The position numbers and the translations under genes are program-made. A DNA stretch of 8,888 bases from Coriobacteriales bacterium (GTDB lineage: Bacteria > Actinomycetota > Coriobacteriia > Coriobacteriales > UBA8131). Each line of letters begins with the position of its first letter. Position 1 is the stretch's first letter. The stretch covers positions 1 through 8,888 of the forward strand of contig JAIRTN010000060.1 of assembly GCA_031254905.1 (NCBI GenBank), written 5' to 3'. Below, in pieces: positions 1-6,560 of this stretch. The notes below the pieces were generated by a model. The model was not told the DNA's origin. It searched no databases and was given only the letters and a program-made list of their open reading frames with translations.

Positions 1-38
1 TTCTACATCCTGCTCAACCCCTGAAACCAACACACCCT

Positions 39-100
39 ACACAATCGGGTCGTTTCTTTTTGTGTCGCAAGCGACAAAAAATGAACCGTCCCTATTGTGT
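39..100. repeat. 62-bp imperfect inverted repeat (hairpin element)
   Basis: Two 30-nt arms (39-68 and 71-100) are reverse complements at 25 of 30 positions around a 2-nt centre. The outer ends are ACACAAT / ATTGTGT and the inner ends are TGTCGC / GCGACA. A T-run in the left arm faces an A-run in the right arm. The size and shape suit a dispersed REP- or MITE-like hairpin, or the end of a terminator for a gene to the left of the window. No U-run follows the structure on either strand, so ordinary intrinsic termination is not clearly supported. The five mismatches suggest an old copy. Confidence 0.6.
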
Positions 101-113
101 TGCTATTGTGTTG
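92..113. repeat. Tandem duplication of an 11-mer
   Basis: CTATTGTGTTG occurs twice head to tail at 92-102 and 103-113. The first copy covers the right end of the neighbouring inverted repeat, so it looks like a slippage duplication of the edge of that element. Confidence 0.6.
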
Positions 114-134
114 TTGGCCCGCCTCCTTTGAAGC

Positions 135-162
135 TTGAATACTGTACCGTATTCGGTATAAT
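135..162 (+). promoter_or_regulatory. Predicted promoter of the HTH-HipA kinase gene
   Basis: A -35 like TTGAAT (135-140) and a perfect -10 TATAAT (157-162) are separated by 16 bp. Transcription would start near 169, about 40 nt before the ATG at 210. The -10 lies inside an inverted repeat, so repression by a dimeric HTH protein is likely. The match is seen in sequence; activity is inferred. Confidence 0.6.
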
Positions 163-206
163 TATGAGTGCAAGAGTGAAAAAATAATTATACCGAGAAA
201 GGTATA
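145..206. promoter_or_regulatory. Paired operator-like palindromes flanking the start of transcription
   Basis: Three nested symmetries are visible. Site 1 is TACCG-TATT-CGGTA (145-158), in the promoter spacer and touching the -10. Site 2 is TATACC-GAGAAA-GGTATA (189-206), overlapping the ribosome binding site AAAGG. A perfect 13-bp inverted repeat (153-165 with 184-196) joins the two. The half-site TACCG/CGGTA is shared. Part of the left arm lies upstream of the predicted RNA start, so this is better read as a DNA operator than an RNA hairpin. The natural candidate regulator is the HTH domain of the gene immediately downstream. Confidence 0.6.
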
Positions 207-209
207 AAT

Positions 210-1589
210 ATGCTTTCATCGCGAGAAGCAGCCCTCAAGCTGGGAGTTTCTCTCCGGCGAGTCAATGCTCTGATAGCGAGCGGTGACCTTCAGGCGGAGA
301 AGTTCGGCACTGTCTGGGTCATAGATGAGCGTTCCGTTGAGCGTTTGATTGCTAACAGGCGTCCCGCGGGCAGACCGAAGCAGGGCCAGAGGGATTCTGC
401 CCTGCTCGACGCCTATACTCTGATGAACAAAAACCATCGGGTACTTGAGTTTCTGTTCAATCGAGAGCAGGGTGTCGTTGTCTCCATCGAGCCTCTTGAG
501 GATGTCGCTTATGCTCCTGTGGGCATCTGCGGACGTCCTGACCGGCCCAGCAGGGGAGCCATGACCGGTTGGCTCAGCAATCGCTATATCCCTTCGGTGA
601 GGCCGAATCTCAGCAAAGTACTCAGGGAACTCGGCCTTACTCATCCCTCCGAGCTGCTGTTTGGCTCACTTGGTCTCAATCTTTCCGACCACTATTGGTT
701 TAGGCCGAAGGGTTCAGAACTTGACTGGCACGACGTTAATTACTTCGAGAATGACTACACGGATACGCTTGGGCGTTCGCTGAGCAACCAACACGTCGAG
801 CTTACTCGGCGTAACGCCGCCTCGCCCTCAAGCGGCACGCCCGGCGTTCTTCCCAAATGGTGGGAGCGCCGCGCTGGTCGTAATTATCTCGTGAAGGCCG
901 GTGGTTACGGCAACCGAGAGCCTTTCAACGAGCTGCTCGCCAGCAGACTGTACGAGGCCTTGTTGGATGAGGAGGACTTTGTTCGCTATTGGCTTGAGGA
1001 GAATGACGGACGAGCCTTTTCGATCTGTGCCTGCATGGTCGATGAGACAACGGAACTTATCCCCATGCGTGACATCCTTTCCTGTTACGCCGGCTCCGAT
1101 GTTCGCAGCGTCTACGAGCGCTATCTGCGGGTGGGGGAGGACCAGGGGGTGACGACGCTTGAACGGCATCTCGCCAAGATGATAGCCTGTGACTTTTTGA
1201 CCGCGAACCCAGACCGTCATGATTTGAATCTCGGCTTAATCCGCGATGTTGAGAGCCGCGCCTATCTCGGTGCCGCGCCCATTTTTGACAATGGCCGCGC
1301 GTTCTATCTCGCCGCCTACCGTCCCGATGAGCTCAAGAGGGGGCTTTATCAGTATGAGTCGAATCCCTTCAGCCCGTACCCGCTGTCGCAGCTTGCCTTA
1401 GTGAGCGACTTCGACTGGTATGACCCTTCACGGCTGGAGGGATTTCCTGATGTCATCCGTCACGTCTTGGGAGAGCATCCCGAGCTTGGCGAGGAGTGGA
1501 TAGAGGCTATCGTTGCGCAGTTCGCCCATCGCCTGACCCGCTTAAACGAGCAGGCCGCTCAGTTTCGTCCGCTCTCTCTGCCCGTGTGA
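210..1589 (+). CDS. Excisionase-type HTH fused to a HipA-like protein kinase
   Basis: This 459-aa protein has two parts. Residues 1-48 form a MerR/excisionase-like winged HTH (SSREAALKLGVS, then a wing ending in VIDERSVERLI). Residues about 145-370 resemble a HipA-like Ser/Thr kinase. Visible elements are a linker with LGLNLSDHYWF (154-164), a Ser/Gly/Pro loop SPSSGTPGVLPKWW (205-218) in the place of the HipA nucleotide loop, a probable ATP-anchoring Lys229 (YLVKAGG), Glu241 in the following helix, the catalytic motif NPDRHDLN (Asp335, Asn340), and a metal-binding PIFDNG (Asp360). HipA kinases phosphorylate protein targets such as tRNA synthetases; the target here is unknown. The start is supported by AAAGG seven bases upstream. 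No separate hipB lies beside it, so the fused HTH may act as its own repressor. Related HTH/HipA-like proteins exist in Firmicutes, from memory. The kinase call is firm; a toxin role is inference. Confidence 0.8.
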   Translation: MLSSREAALKLGVSLRRVNALIASGDLQAEKFGTVWVIDERSVERLIANRRPAGRPKQGQRDSALLDAYTLMNKNHRVLEFLFNREQGVVVSIEPLEDVAYAPVGICGRPDRPSRGAMTGWLSNRYIPSVRPNLSKVLRELGLTHPSELLFGSLGLNLSDHYWFRPKGSELDWHDVNYFENDYTDTLGRSLSNQHVELTRRNAASPSSGTPGVLPKWWERRAGRNYLVKAGGYGNREPFNELLASRLYEALLDEEDFVRYWLEENDGRAFSICACMVDETTELIPMRDILSCYAGSDVRSVYERYLRVGEDQGVTTLERHLAKMIACDFLTANPDRHDLNLGLIRDVESRAYLGAAPIFDNGRAFYLAAYRPDELKRGLYQYESNPFSPYPLSQLALVSDFDWYDPSRLEGFPDVIRHVLGEHPELGEEWIEAIVAQFAHRLTRLNEQAAQFRPLSLPV

Positions 1590-1591
1590 TT

Positions 1592-2290
1592 ATGATGTCT
1601 GAATGTGACAAGGGGACGGTCGAGGTCGTTCTTGCGTCGGGGTCGCCTCGGCGTGAGGCGATTTTGAGGGCGCATGGCATACAGCCGACGATTATATTGC
1701 CGCAGATAGACGAACACATCGATGCCGGCGGCCAATGTGTCGGCGGCGAAAGCGCGGACGGCAAAGACGTGGCCCTCTCGCCCGGAGAAATGGTGGAGGT
1801 GCTGGCACTGCGAAAGGCACGCGACGTATGGCAGCGGCTTGTGACGGGTGAGGTTGCATGGGGACAAGCGCGCGCCTCATCAGCGCAATTGGATGACTTG
1901 GCACGGCGAACGCGCATCATAGGGGCCGACACTGTTGTGTATAAGGAGGGCAGGGGAGTGCTGGGGAAGCCTGCCGGGCACGACGAGGCGGTGAGTATGC
2001 TTGAGGCGCTGCGCAATACCGCGCACCATGTCTACACGGGCGTGGCGGTCGTTTGCATGCTCGATGGCGAAGCAACGACGTTTGTAGACGTTTCGACGGT
2101 GCATTTTGGTGACTATTCGAGGGATGACATCGAGGCATTTCTCGAAGCCGAGCCGCCCTACGATAAGGCGGGTGCCTACGCGGCGCAGGGTATATGGGCC
2201 GCCCATATCACGCGTATTGATGGCGACCTCGAAAACGTAATCGGCCTCCCGTGGCACCGCCTCGCCCCCCTGTTGACAGCCAAAACCTGA
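1592..2290 (+). CDS. maf: Maf-family nucleotide pyrophosphatase
   Basis: Maf proteins hydrolyse non-canonical or excess nucleoside triphosphates (dTTP/UTP or m7GTP types) to the monophosphate, and are linked to septum inhibition. The 232-aa product shows ASGSPRR (15-21), QIDEHID (38-44), GADTVVY with catalytic Asp113, LGKPA (124-128), VYTGV (148-151) and PYDKAGAYAAQG (189-200). The family is usually about 190 aa; the excess lies at 45-105, a low-similarity insertion between the first lobe and GADTVV. The start is ATG at 1592 or 1595, only two bases after the kinase gene's stop. I see no good Shine-Dalgarno there, so translation is probably coupled to the upstream gene. The reading frame is open upstream to 1496, but that part lies inside the kinase gene and lacks Maf similarity. 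Confidence 0.92.
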   Translation: MMSECDKGTVEVVLASGSPRREAILRAHGIQPTIILPQIDEHIDAGGQCVGGESADGKDVALSPGEMVEVLALRKARDVWQRLVTGEVAWGQARASSAQLDDLARRTRIIGADTVVYKEGRGVLGKPAGHDEAVSMLEALRNTAHHVYTGVAVVCMLDGEATTFVDVSTVHFGDYSRDDIEAFLEAEPPYDKAGAYAAQGIWAAHITRIDGDLENVIGLPWHRLAPLLTAKT

Positions 2291-2328
2291 ATCACCCCCC
2301 ACCCTCCGTCATCGAAGGTATGGGAGAG

Positions 2329-2772
2329 TTAGTTTATTTCTTGGTAGGTCAAGCCGTTGTGTTTTTCGAGAAGCGCGAATAGTTCTGTGGGAGTTATGGC
2401 GGGGACCAGGCTTTTTGTAAAACCCGTCTTATCGCGTGTGATAATATAGTCGGCCCGGACGTTTTCCGCGCAACGCGCAACGAGGCAATCCTCAAAGTCG
2501 TCCCATTTCTGCCTGAGACAGTGCGTCCCATCTTCCGCGGAAATGCCGCAAAGTTTGAGGAAGCGCAGATTCTCGAGCAAAAGTTCCTGTAACTCTTGGC
2601 TTGCGTAGCGCTTTCTTAATATATAGATGATGTCTGTAAGCATGTTGATGCTGATGTATAGTTCGGCATCGCCAAACATGCCCAAGAGGCATACGCGACT
2701 TGACATCTCATAATGTGGCTCTCGTTGGAAAAGACGGTCGATAAGGATGTTGCTATCCAGCATCAATATCAT
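2329..2772 (-). CDS. PIN-domain toxin (putative ribonuclease)
   Basis: This 147-aa single-domain PIN protein is VapC-like. PIN toxins cut RNA with Mg2+ held by acidic residues. Candidate acidic residues are Asp6 (MLDSN), Asp47 (MLTDIIYIL), Asp91/92/95 (WDDFEDCLVARCA) and Asp108/114 (ADYIITRDKTGF). The ending SLVPAITPTELFALL is typical of the PIN_3 group. The start at 2772 is supported by GGGAG four bases upstream; a second in-frame ATG at 2763 begins directly at the PIN core. The gene overlaps the antitoxin gene by 20 bp, so the two are co-translated. It converges with maf, leaving 38 bp with no clear terminator. Cleavage target unknown. Confidence 0.85.
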   Translation of the reverse strand: MILMLDSNILIDRLFQREPHYEMSSRVCLLGMFGDAELYISINMLTDIIYILRKRYASQELQELLLENLRFLKLCGISAEDGTHCLRQKWDDFEDCLVARCAENVRADYIITRDKTGFTKSLVPAITPTELFALLEKHNGLTYQEIN

Positions 2773-3040
2773 AACGCTCCCTTATCCGAGATGCCCTAAT
2801 TTCCTCGTCGGTCGCAAGCAGCGGTTCTGCAAGTTGAAATTTGCGAAATGCCTCCAAGCGCCGCTCGATTTCCTCCGGTGAGGGTTTGCTTTTCTCCGCA
2901 AAGGGTAAATCGCCCGTTCTCAAGACATAGTCGAAGAACTGCTGGACGGCTGACGACAAAGTTAGCCCCTTCCCTCTGAGAATCGAGGCGGTGCGCTCCT
3001 TGACTTCTTTATCAAGACGCACGGTTACTATTGCGTCCAT
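2753..3040 (-). CDS. RelB/DinJ-family antitoxin
   Basis: A 95-aa ribbon-helix-helix protein. The N-terminal strand AIVTVRLDKEVKE, helix ASILRGKGLTLSSAVQQFFDYVLRTG and LPF (about 3-47) follow the RelB/DinJ pattern. The charged C-terminal half (50-95) would be the toxin-binding segment. It is first in a two-gene operon and overlaps the PIN toxin. AGAGGAG upstream of the ATG is a good ribosome binding site. In such modules the antitoxin, or the complex, represses its own promoter; an inverted repeat just upstream fits that. RelB/DinJ antitoxins are better known with RelE/YafQ toxins, so the PIN partner is noteworthy. Confidence 0.85.
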   Translation of the reverse strand: MDAIVTVRLDKEVKERTASILRGKGLTLSSAVQQFFDYVLRTGDLPFAEKSKPSPEEIERRLEAFRKFQLAEPLLATDEEIRASRIRERYDIDAG

Positions 3041-3055
3041 AGAGGCTCCTCTTGT

Positions 3056-3075
3056 TTGTATTACGTGTCATACAA
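3056..3075 (-). promoter_or_regulatory. Candidate operator of the toxin-antitoxin operon
   Basis: An inverted repeat, TTGTAT / ATACAA with an 8-bp spacer, lies 16 bp upstream of the antitoxin start. It is a plausible RHH-antitoxin operator. I could not assign a convincing -35/-10 pair for this strand. The rest of the gap up to the acetyltransferase start at 3205 shows nothing clear beyond general AT-richness. Confidence 0.35.
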
Positions 3076-3204
3076 CATGATAAACTCTATTCGTGACGAT
3101 GGCAATACGCATCGCGCCCGTTCTTGTCCCTGTTGTATTTATGTCTTTTCTGTGTTTGTATAGGTAGTTGCTGGCGTAGAGGAATGATTGGAGTATAAAA
3201 ACAT

Positions 3205-3750
3205 ATGGAAAATGGGGAGAACATTATAATTAGGCCGGTTGATAGGGATAATTGGGCGGATTTTGAGGCCTTGTTTCAGGCGAAGGGCGGGCCGAGTTAT
3301 TGCTGGTGTATGGTGTGGCGTATGACGAAAGAGGAGTTGAAGCACAATAACTCGGTCTGTAGAAAGGAATTTATAAAACAGCGTGTTTTATCGGATACGC
3401 CCATTGGGATGCTGGGATATTTTGAAAATGAGGCAATTGCCTGGTGTTCGGTTGGACCGAGGGAGACACATCAACGGCTTGGCGGTGATGAGGATATACA
3501 GAATGTGTGGTCTATTACGTGCTTTTATGTAAAAAAAGAGTATAGGCGGCAGGGATTTGTAAAATTGCTTATTGAAAGCGCAAAAAGTTACGCAAAGGAG
3601 AATGGGGCCGAGTATGTAGAGGCGTATCCCGTTGAGGAGGAATCTCCCAGTTATAGATTTATGGGTTTTGTTAAATCGTTTAAGGAGGCGGGTTTTGGGT
3701 ACGTGAAAATGGCGGGGACGCGAAGGCATGTGATGGTTTGTAGAATTTAG
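3205..3750 (+). CDS. GNAT family N-acetyltransferase
   Basis: A 181-aa GNAT-fold protein; these transfer acetyl from acetyl-CoA to an amine. The acetyl-CoA motif is VKKEYRRQGFVKLLIESA (about 109-126, R/Q-x-x-G type), preceded by the strand VWSITCFYV and followed by AEYVEAYPVE. The N-terminal CWCMVWR (33-39) occurs in a GNAT subgroup of unknown substrate. The C-terminal YRFMGFVKSFKEAGF (150-164) fits GNAT motif B. The gene is clearly richer in A/T than hflX and maf, with many AAA, GAA, TAT and TTT codons, which suggests recent acquisition. Ribosome binding is weak: GGAG lies about 11 bases before the ATG. Substrate not predictable. Confidence 0.85.
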   Translation: MENGENIIIRPVDRDNWADFEALFQAKGGPSYCWCMVWRMTKEELKHNNSVCRKEFIKQRVLSDTPIGMLGYFENEAIAWCSVGPRETHQRLGGDEDIQNVWSITCFYVKKEYRRQGFVKLLIESAKSYAKENGAEYVEAYPVEEESPSYRFMGFVKSFKEAGFGYVKMAGTRRHVMVCRI

Positions 3751-3823
3751 GGGATGATGGTGGGGCGGTTGAGGTATATTGTGTGAGGGTTGAGGAGGGG
3801 AGGCAGGGCGATGCAGCGTAAGC

Positions 3824-3853
3824 AATGCGGCGTAATGCGGCGTAATGCGACGC
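3824..3853. repeat. Three tandem copies of a 10-bp unit
   Basis: AATGCGGCGT is repeated at 3824-3833 and 3834-3843, with a variant third copy AATGCGACGC (3844-3853). A degenerate relative, ATGCAGCGTA, stands just before it at 3811-3820. It lies in the 168-bp gap before hflX. The period is about one helical turn. Confidence 0.7.
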
Positions 3854-3858
3854 AAGAA

Positions 3859-3880
3859 AAGGCGGCTCCCCTGCAGCCTT
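3859..3880 (-). terminator. Possible minus-strand terminator hairpin upstream of hflX
   Basis: Arms AAGGCGGC (3859-3866) and GCAGCCTT (3873-3880) pair with one mismatch around a 6-nt loop. Read on the minus strand the hairpin is followed by TTTTCTT. No minus-strand gene ends here, so it may stop antisense transcription from hflX, or it may be coincidence. Confidence 0.3.
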
Positions 3881-3918
3881 GAAGTGGAAGGAAGGAGAAA
3901 GTCATCGCGAAGGAATCG

Positions 3919-5223
3919 ATGCATAGTACCGATGTACCCCGTGAGCGCGCGCTTTTGATTGGCATTGAGCGCGGAGCGGTTGAGTGGTCTTTGGAGGAGT
4001 CGCTGGCGGAGTTGGAGCGCCTTGTGGATACCGACGGTGCTGAGGTTGTTGGCTCTGTTTCGCAGAGACTGGCAAGCCCGAACCCCCGAACGTTTATCGG
4101 TAAGGGGAAGGTTGCCGAGGTTGCGACTGCCGTACGCGCGCTCAAGGCCGACATTGTTGTGTTTGATGATGAGCTCACGCCCACCCAGCAGGCGAATCTC
4201 GAAAAGGAGATACCCGGCGTTAAGATAATTGATAGAACCGCGCTCATACTCGACATCTTCGCCTTGCACGCGACGAGCAGAGAAGGGCGGCTTCAGGTGC
4301 GCCTTGCGCAAAATCAGTACCTGCTGCCCCGCCTGCGCGGCATGTGGTCGCACCTTGCGGCGAACCGCATGGGAGGCGGAGTGGGCTCGCGTTTTGGTGA
4401 GGGCGAAAGTCAGCTTGAGGTTGACCGGCGTATGGTGCGTAAACGCATCGGAAGCATCAGGGCGGAACTCAAGAAGGTGCAAGATGAGCGCGCGACCCAG
4501 CGTAAGGCGCGCCTCGCCTCGTCGCTTTTTAAGGTTTCGCTGGCGGGTTATACCAACGCGGGAAAATCGAGCCTCCTCAACATGCTGACGGGGGCGGAGG
4601 TTCTCGCTTATGACAAGCTGTTTGCGACCCTCGATTCGACGACGCGCAAATTGGCACTCCCCGAGGGGCGGGAACTGACAATAACCGACACCGTTGGTTT
4701 TATCCAAAAACTACCGACGACGCTGGTTGAGGCTTTTAAGTCGACGCTTGATGAGATACGCCATGCCGACCTTATCCTGCACGTCATTGACAGCAGCGCC
4801 TCGCAACGCGACGCGCAGGCACAGGCGGTGCGGGAAATTCTTGAGCAAATTGAGGCGCACGCGATACCGCAAATCCTCGTTTTTAATAAATCTGACCTTT
4901 TGGAGGGAGAACAACGGGACGCCCTTATCTCGCGCTTCCCCCAAGGATTATTGGTAAGCGCGCTGACTGGCGAGGGAATCGACGGCTTGTTGGCGCGGAT
5001 GGAGCAGGTGATAAACGCGACAAGTGTCCTGTTGGCTGTTGTGATTCCCTTTACCGAGGGGAGCCTTGTTCAACTGGCGCATGAACGCTGTAGCATCATC
5101 AGCGAACGATTTACGGAGGCGGGAACGGTGCTGCAACTCCAAGTACCTGCGGCCTTGGTTTCGCGTTTTGAGCCTTATCTTGGGACGTCACTTGCAGAGA
5201 GTGGTTCGCAGGCAGACCTGTAA
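3919..5223 (+). CDS. hflX: GTPase HflX
   Basis: HflX is a ribosome-associated GTPase that rescues or splits stalled 70S ribosomes, mainly under stress such as heat. The 434-aa protein has the N-terminal HflX domain (about 10-200) with NPRTFIGKGKVAEV, DELTPTQQANLE, and the signature RFGEGESQLEVDRR (158-171). A coiled-coil-like stretch (172-200) follows, then the G domain: G1 GYTNAGKS (210-217), switch region near 240, G3 DTVGF (257-261), G4 NKSD (323-326), G5 SAL (347-349). Length and order are normal. The family signature usually reads GPGETQLE, so Glu161 and Ser164 are small variations. The ATG at 3919 is supported by AAGGA five bases upstream. A 10-bp tandem repeat precedes it; a REP-like hairpin follows. 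Confidence 0.96.
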   Translation: MHSTDVPRERALLIGIERGAVEWSLEESLAELERLVDTDGAEVVGSVSQRLASPNPRTFIGKGKVAEVATAVRALKADIVVFDDELTPTQQANLEKEIPGVKIIDRTALILDIFALHATSREGRLQVRLAQNQYLLPRLRGMWSHLAANRMGGGVGSRFGEGESQLEVDRRMVRKRIGSIRAELKKVQDERATQRKARLASSLFKVSLAGYTNAGKSSLLNMLTGAEVLAYDKLFATLDSTTRKLALPEGRELTITDTVGFIQKLPTTLVEAFKSTLDEIRHADLILHVIDSSASQRDAQAQAVREILEQIEAHAIPQILVFNKSDLLEGEQRDALISRFPQGLLVSALTGEGIDGLLARMEQVINATSVLLAVVIPFTEGSLVQLAHERCSIISERFTEAGTVLQLQVPAALVSRFEPYLGTSLAESGSQADL

Positions 5224-5271
5224 TACGAACTGTACTCCGACCTGTAATCCGGCCCGCAACCGCTCGACTAG

Positions 5272-5298
5272 ATACTCGGGACAAGCCCGAGTATGACG
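5272..5298. repeat. REP-like hairpin between convergent hflX and mscL
   Basis: A perfect 9-bp stem (ATACTCGGG at 5272-5280, CCCGAGTAT at 5286-5294) closes a 5-nt loop ACAAG and is followed by GACG. The same architecture recurs at 6711-6737 with compensatory stem changes. Lying between two convergent stop codons (5223 and 5321), it may also act as a two-way transcription barrier. No U-run follows, so it is not a classic terminator. A small direct repeat, GACCTGTAAT, at 5215-5224 and 5239-5248, overlaps the hflX stop. Confidence 0.7.
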
Positions 5299-5318
5299 TG
5301 ATGGACGCGTGTGAGGGG

Positions 5319-5753
5319 CTAGCGGAGCTCTTTTGGCACCGCTTGCTCGTCGAGGATGGTTGTGCAGGAGGGGCACCGCACGGCGGACACCGGAATCTCT
5401 TGGGAGCAGTACGGGCAGTTTGTGGTTGGCGGCCCTTCCTCTTTCTTCTTGCGGATTATCACGCCGATGCCCTTGACGAACAGGAATATCACAAATGAGA
5501 TGACCAAGAAGTTAATGAGTGCCTGTATGAAGTTGCCGTAACGAAACTCCGCCGCCTCTAGACCATCTCCAAGTTTTATGGTCAGGTGGCTGAAGTCGAT
5601 GCCGCCGGTTACGAGGGAGAGCAGGGGAGTAACCAAGTCATTGACCAGCGAGGTGATAATGGCGCTGAAGGCCGCGCCGACGATGACGGCCACCGCTAAA
5701 TCCATGACGTTTCCGCGCGATATGAATTCCTTAAATTCTTGGATGAACTTCAC
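5319..5753 (-). CDS. mscL: Large-conductance mechanosensitive channel MscL with C-terminal zinc ribbon
   Basis: MscL forms a pentameric pore in the cytoplasmic membrane that opens under osmotic downshock. Counting from the chosen GTG, the 144-aa product has EFKEFISRGNVMDLAVAVIVGAAF with TM1 at about 18-46, a periplasmic loop, TM2 at about 74-100, then the basic KKKEE. A C-terminal CPYC-x10-CPSC zinc ribbon (Cys113, 116, 127, 130) follows; classical MscL ends in a plain helix bundle, but a ribbon-tailed subgroup exists. I chose GTG at 5753 because homologs start just before EFKEF and GGAG lies seven bases upstream. ATG at 5798 (AAGG eight bases upstream) would add 15 residues. It lies behind lexA on the same strand and may receive read-through. 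Confidence 0.93.
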   Translation of the reverse strand: MKFIQEFKEFISRGNVMDLAVAVIVGAAFSAIITSLVNDLVTPLLSLVTGGIDFSHLTIKLGDGLEAAEFRYGNFIQALINFLVISFVIFLFVKGIGVIIRKKKEEGPPTTNCPYCSQEIPVSAVRCPSCTTILDEQAVPKELR

Positions 5754-5810
5754 CGGGAGTCTCCGATGCACGTCGTGATGCCACTGTTTTCTTGTCATGA
5801 CTTTTGCCTT

Positions 5811-5860
5811 GTTCTGCCGATTTTTGCCGATTTCCGCCAATTTCCGCCAATTTCTGCCGA
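5811..5860. repeat. Five tandem 10-bp units between lexA and mscL
   Basis: Five units in strict 10-bp register: GTTCTGCCGA, TTTTTGCCGA, TTTCCGCCAA, TTTCCGCCAA, TTTCTGCCGA. A more degenerate unit stands before them at 5801-5810. The array fills the gap between the lexA stop and the upstream candidate mscL start. The period is one DNA turn and not a multiple of three, so it is probably non-coding. Confidence 0.75.
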
Positions 5861-5863
5861 GCG

Positions 5864-6532
5864 CTAGAGGGTTCTCAGGAGCGCTATCACCTTGCCGAGA
5901 ATGGTGACATCACGGACATAGATTGGTTCCATGCTGTGGTTCTCGGGTTGTAGGCGGATGCGGTCCGGCTCTCGGTAAAAGGTTTTGACTGTCGCTTCAT
6001 CGTCGATGAGGGCCACGACGATTTCTCCATTATGGGCGGTCGGCTGTTCTTTGACGACGACATAATCGCCATCGAGGATACCCGCCTCTATCATCGACTC
6101 GCCTCTGACCGTCAGGAGAAAGGAACTTGTATCTCCAACAATCTGTGTGGGTAGCAGAAGGGATTCCTCGATGTTTTGCTCCGCGAGGATGGGGGAACCA
6201 GCGGCGACGCGCCCGACAAGAGGTAGTTCCACCACGTTGCGGGGAAGGCGAGGCAAAATCTCAGAGGGCCTTGGCTCCGTGGGGGCAAAAGCACGAGGTA
6301 GTCCCTCGTCTTGGTCGATGACCGTCAGAGCGCGCGCTGAAGAAGGGTCGCGCCTGATGAAACCCTTGTTCTCCAGTGCATTTAGATGTGAGTGGACGGT
6401 CGAAGACGACGAGAGACCGACCGCCTCGCCTATCTCGCGAACAGAAGGCGGATAGCCGTTCTTGGTAATAAAGGCTTTGAGGAAACAGAGGATTTCCTGC
6501 TGGCGTTCTGACAATCTGGTGTTGGGTCGCAT
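5864..6532 (-). CDS. lexA: LexA, SOS transcriptional repressor
   Basis: LexA represses DNA-damage genes and is inactivated by RecA-stimulated self-cleavage. The 222-aa product has the winged-helix DNA-binding domain (about 1-70; [54 protein letters not shown]) and the S24 peptidase domain (about 100-222). The cleavage bond is Ala111-Gly112 in VGRVAAGSP, with catalytic Ser146 in RGESM and Lys183 in TVKTF, all intact. The frame is open up to 6598, but ATG at 6532 fits family N-termini, has GGAG four bases upstream, and lies after the predicted promoter. A LexA box at 6596-6609 indicates autoregulation. Confidence 0.96.
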   Translation of the reverse strand: MRPNTRLSERQQEILCFLKAFITKNGYPPSVREIGEAVGLSSSSTVHSHLNALENKGFIRRDPSSARALTVIDQDEGLPRAFAPTEPRPSEILPRLPRNVVELPLVGRVAAGSPILAEQNIEESLLLPTQIVGDTSSFLLTVRGESMIEAGILDGDYVVVKEQPTAHNGEIVVALIDDEATVKTFYREPDRIRLQPENHSMEPIYVRDVTILGKVIALLRTL

Positions 6533-6560
6533 GCTGCTCCAATCTGTTGTCGGCGCATCG

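Noticed and set aside
828..1220. 130-aa minus-strand frame
   Set aside because: It lies antisense to the kinase domain of 210-1589, which has intact motifs; no start signal or recognisable domain.
3388..4707. 439-aa minus-strand open frame
   Set aside because: It lies antisense to the GNAT gene and hflX, shows no domain pattern, and both plus-strand genes have clear motifs. Its length is a GC-codon artefact.
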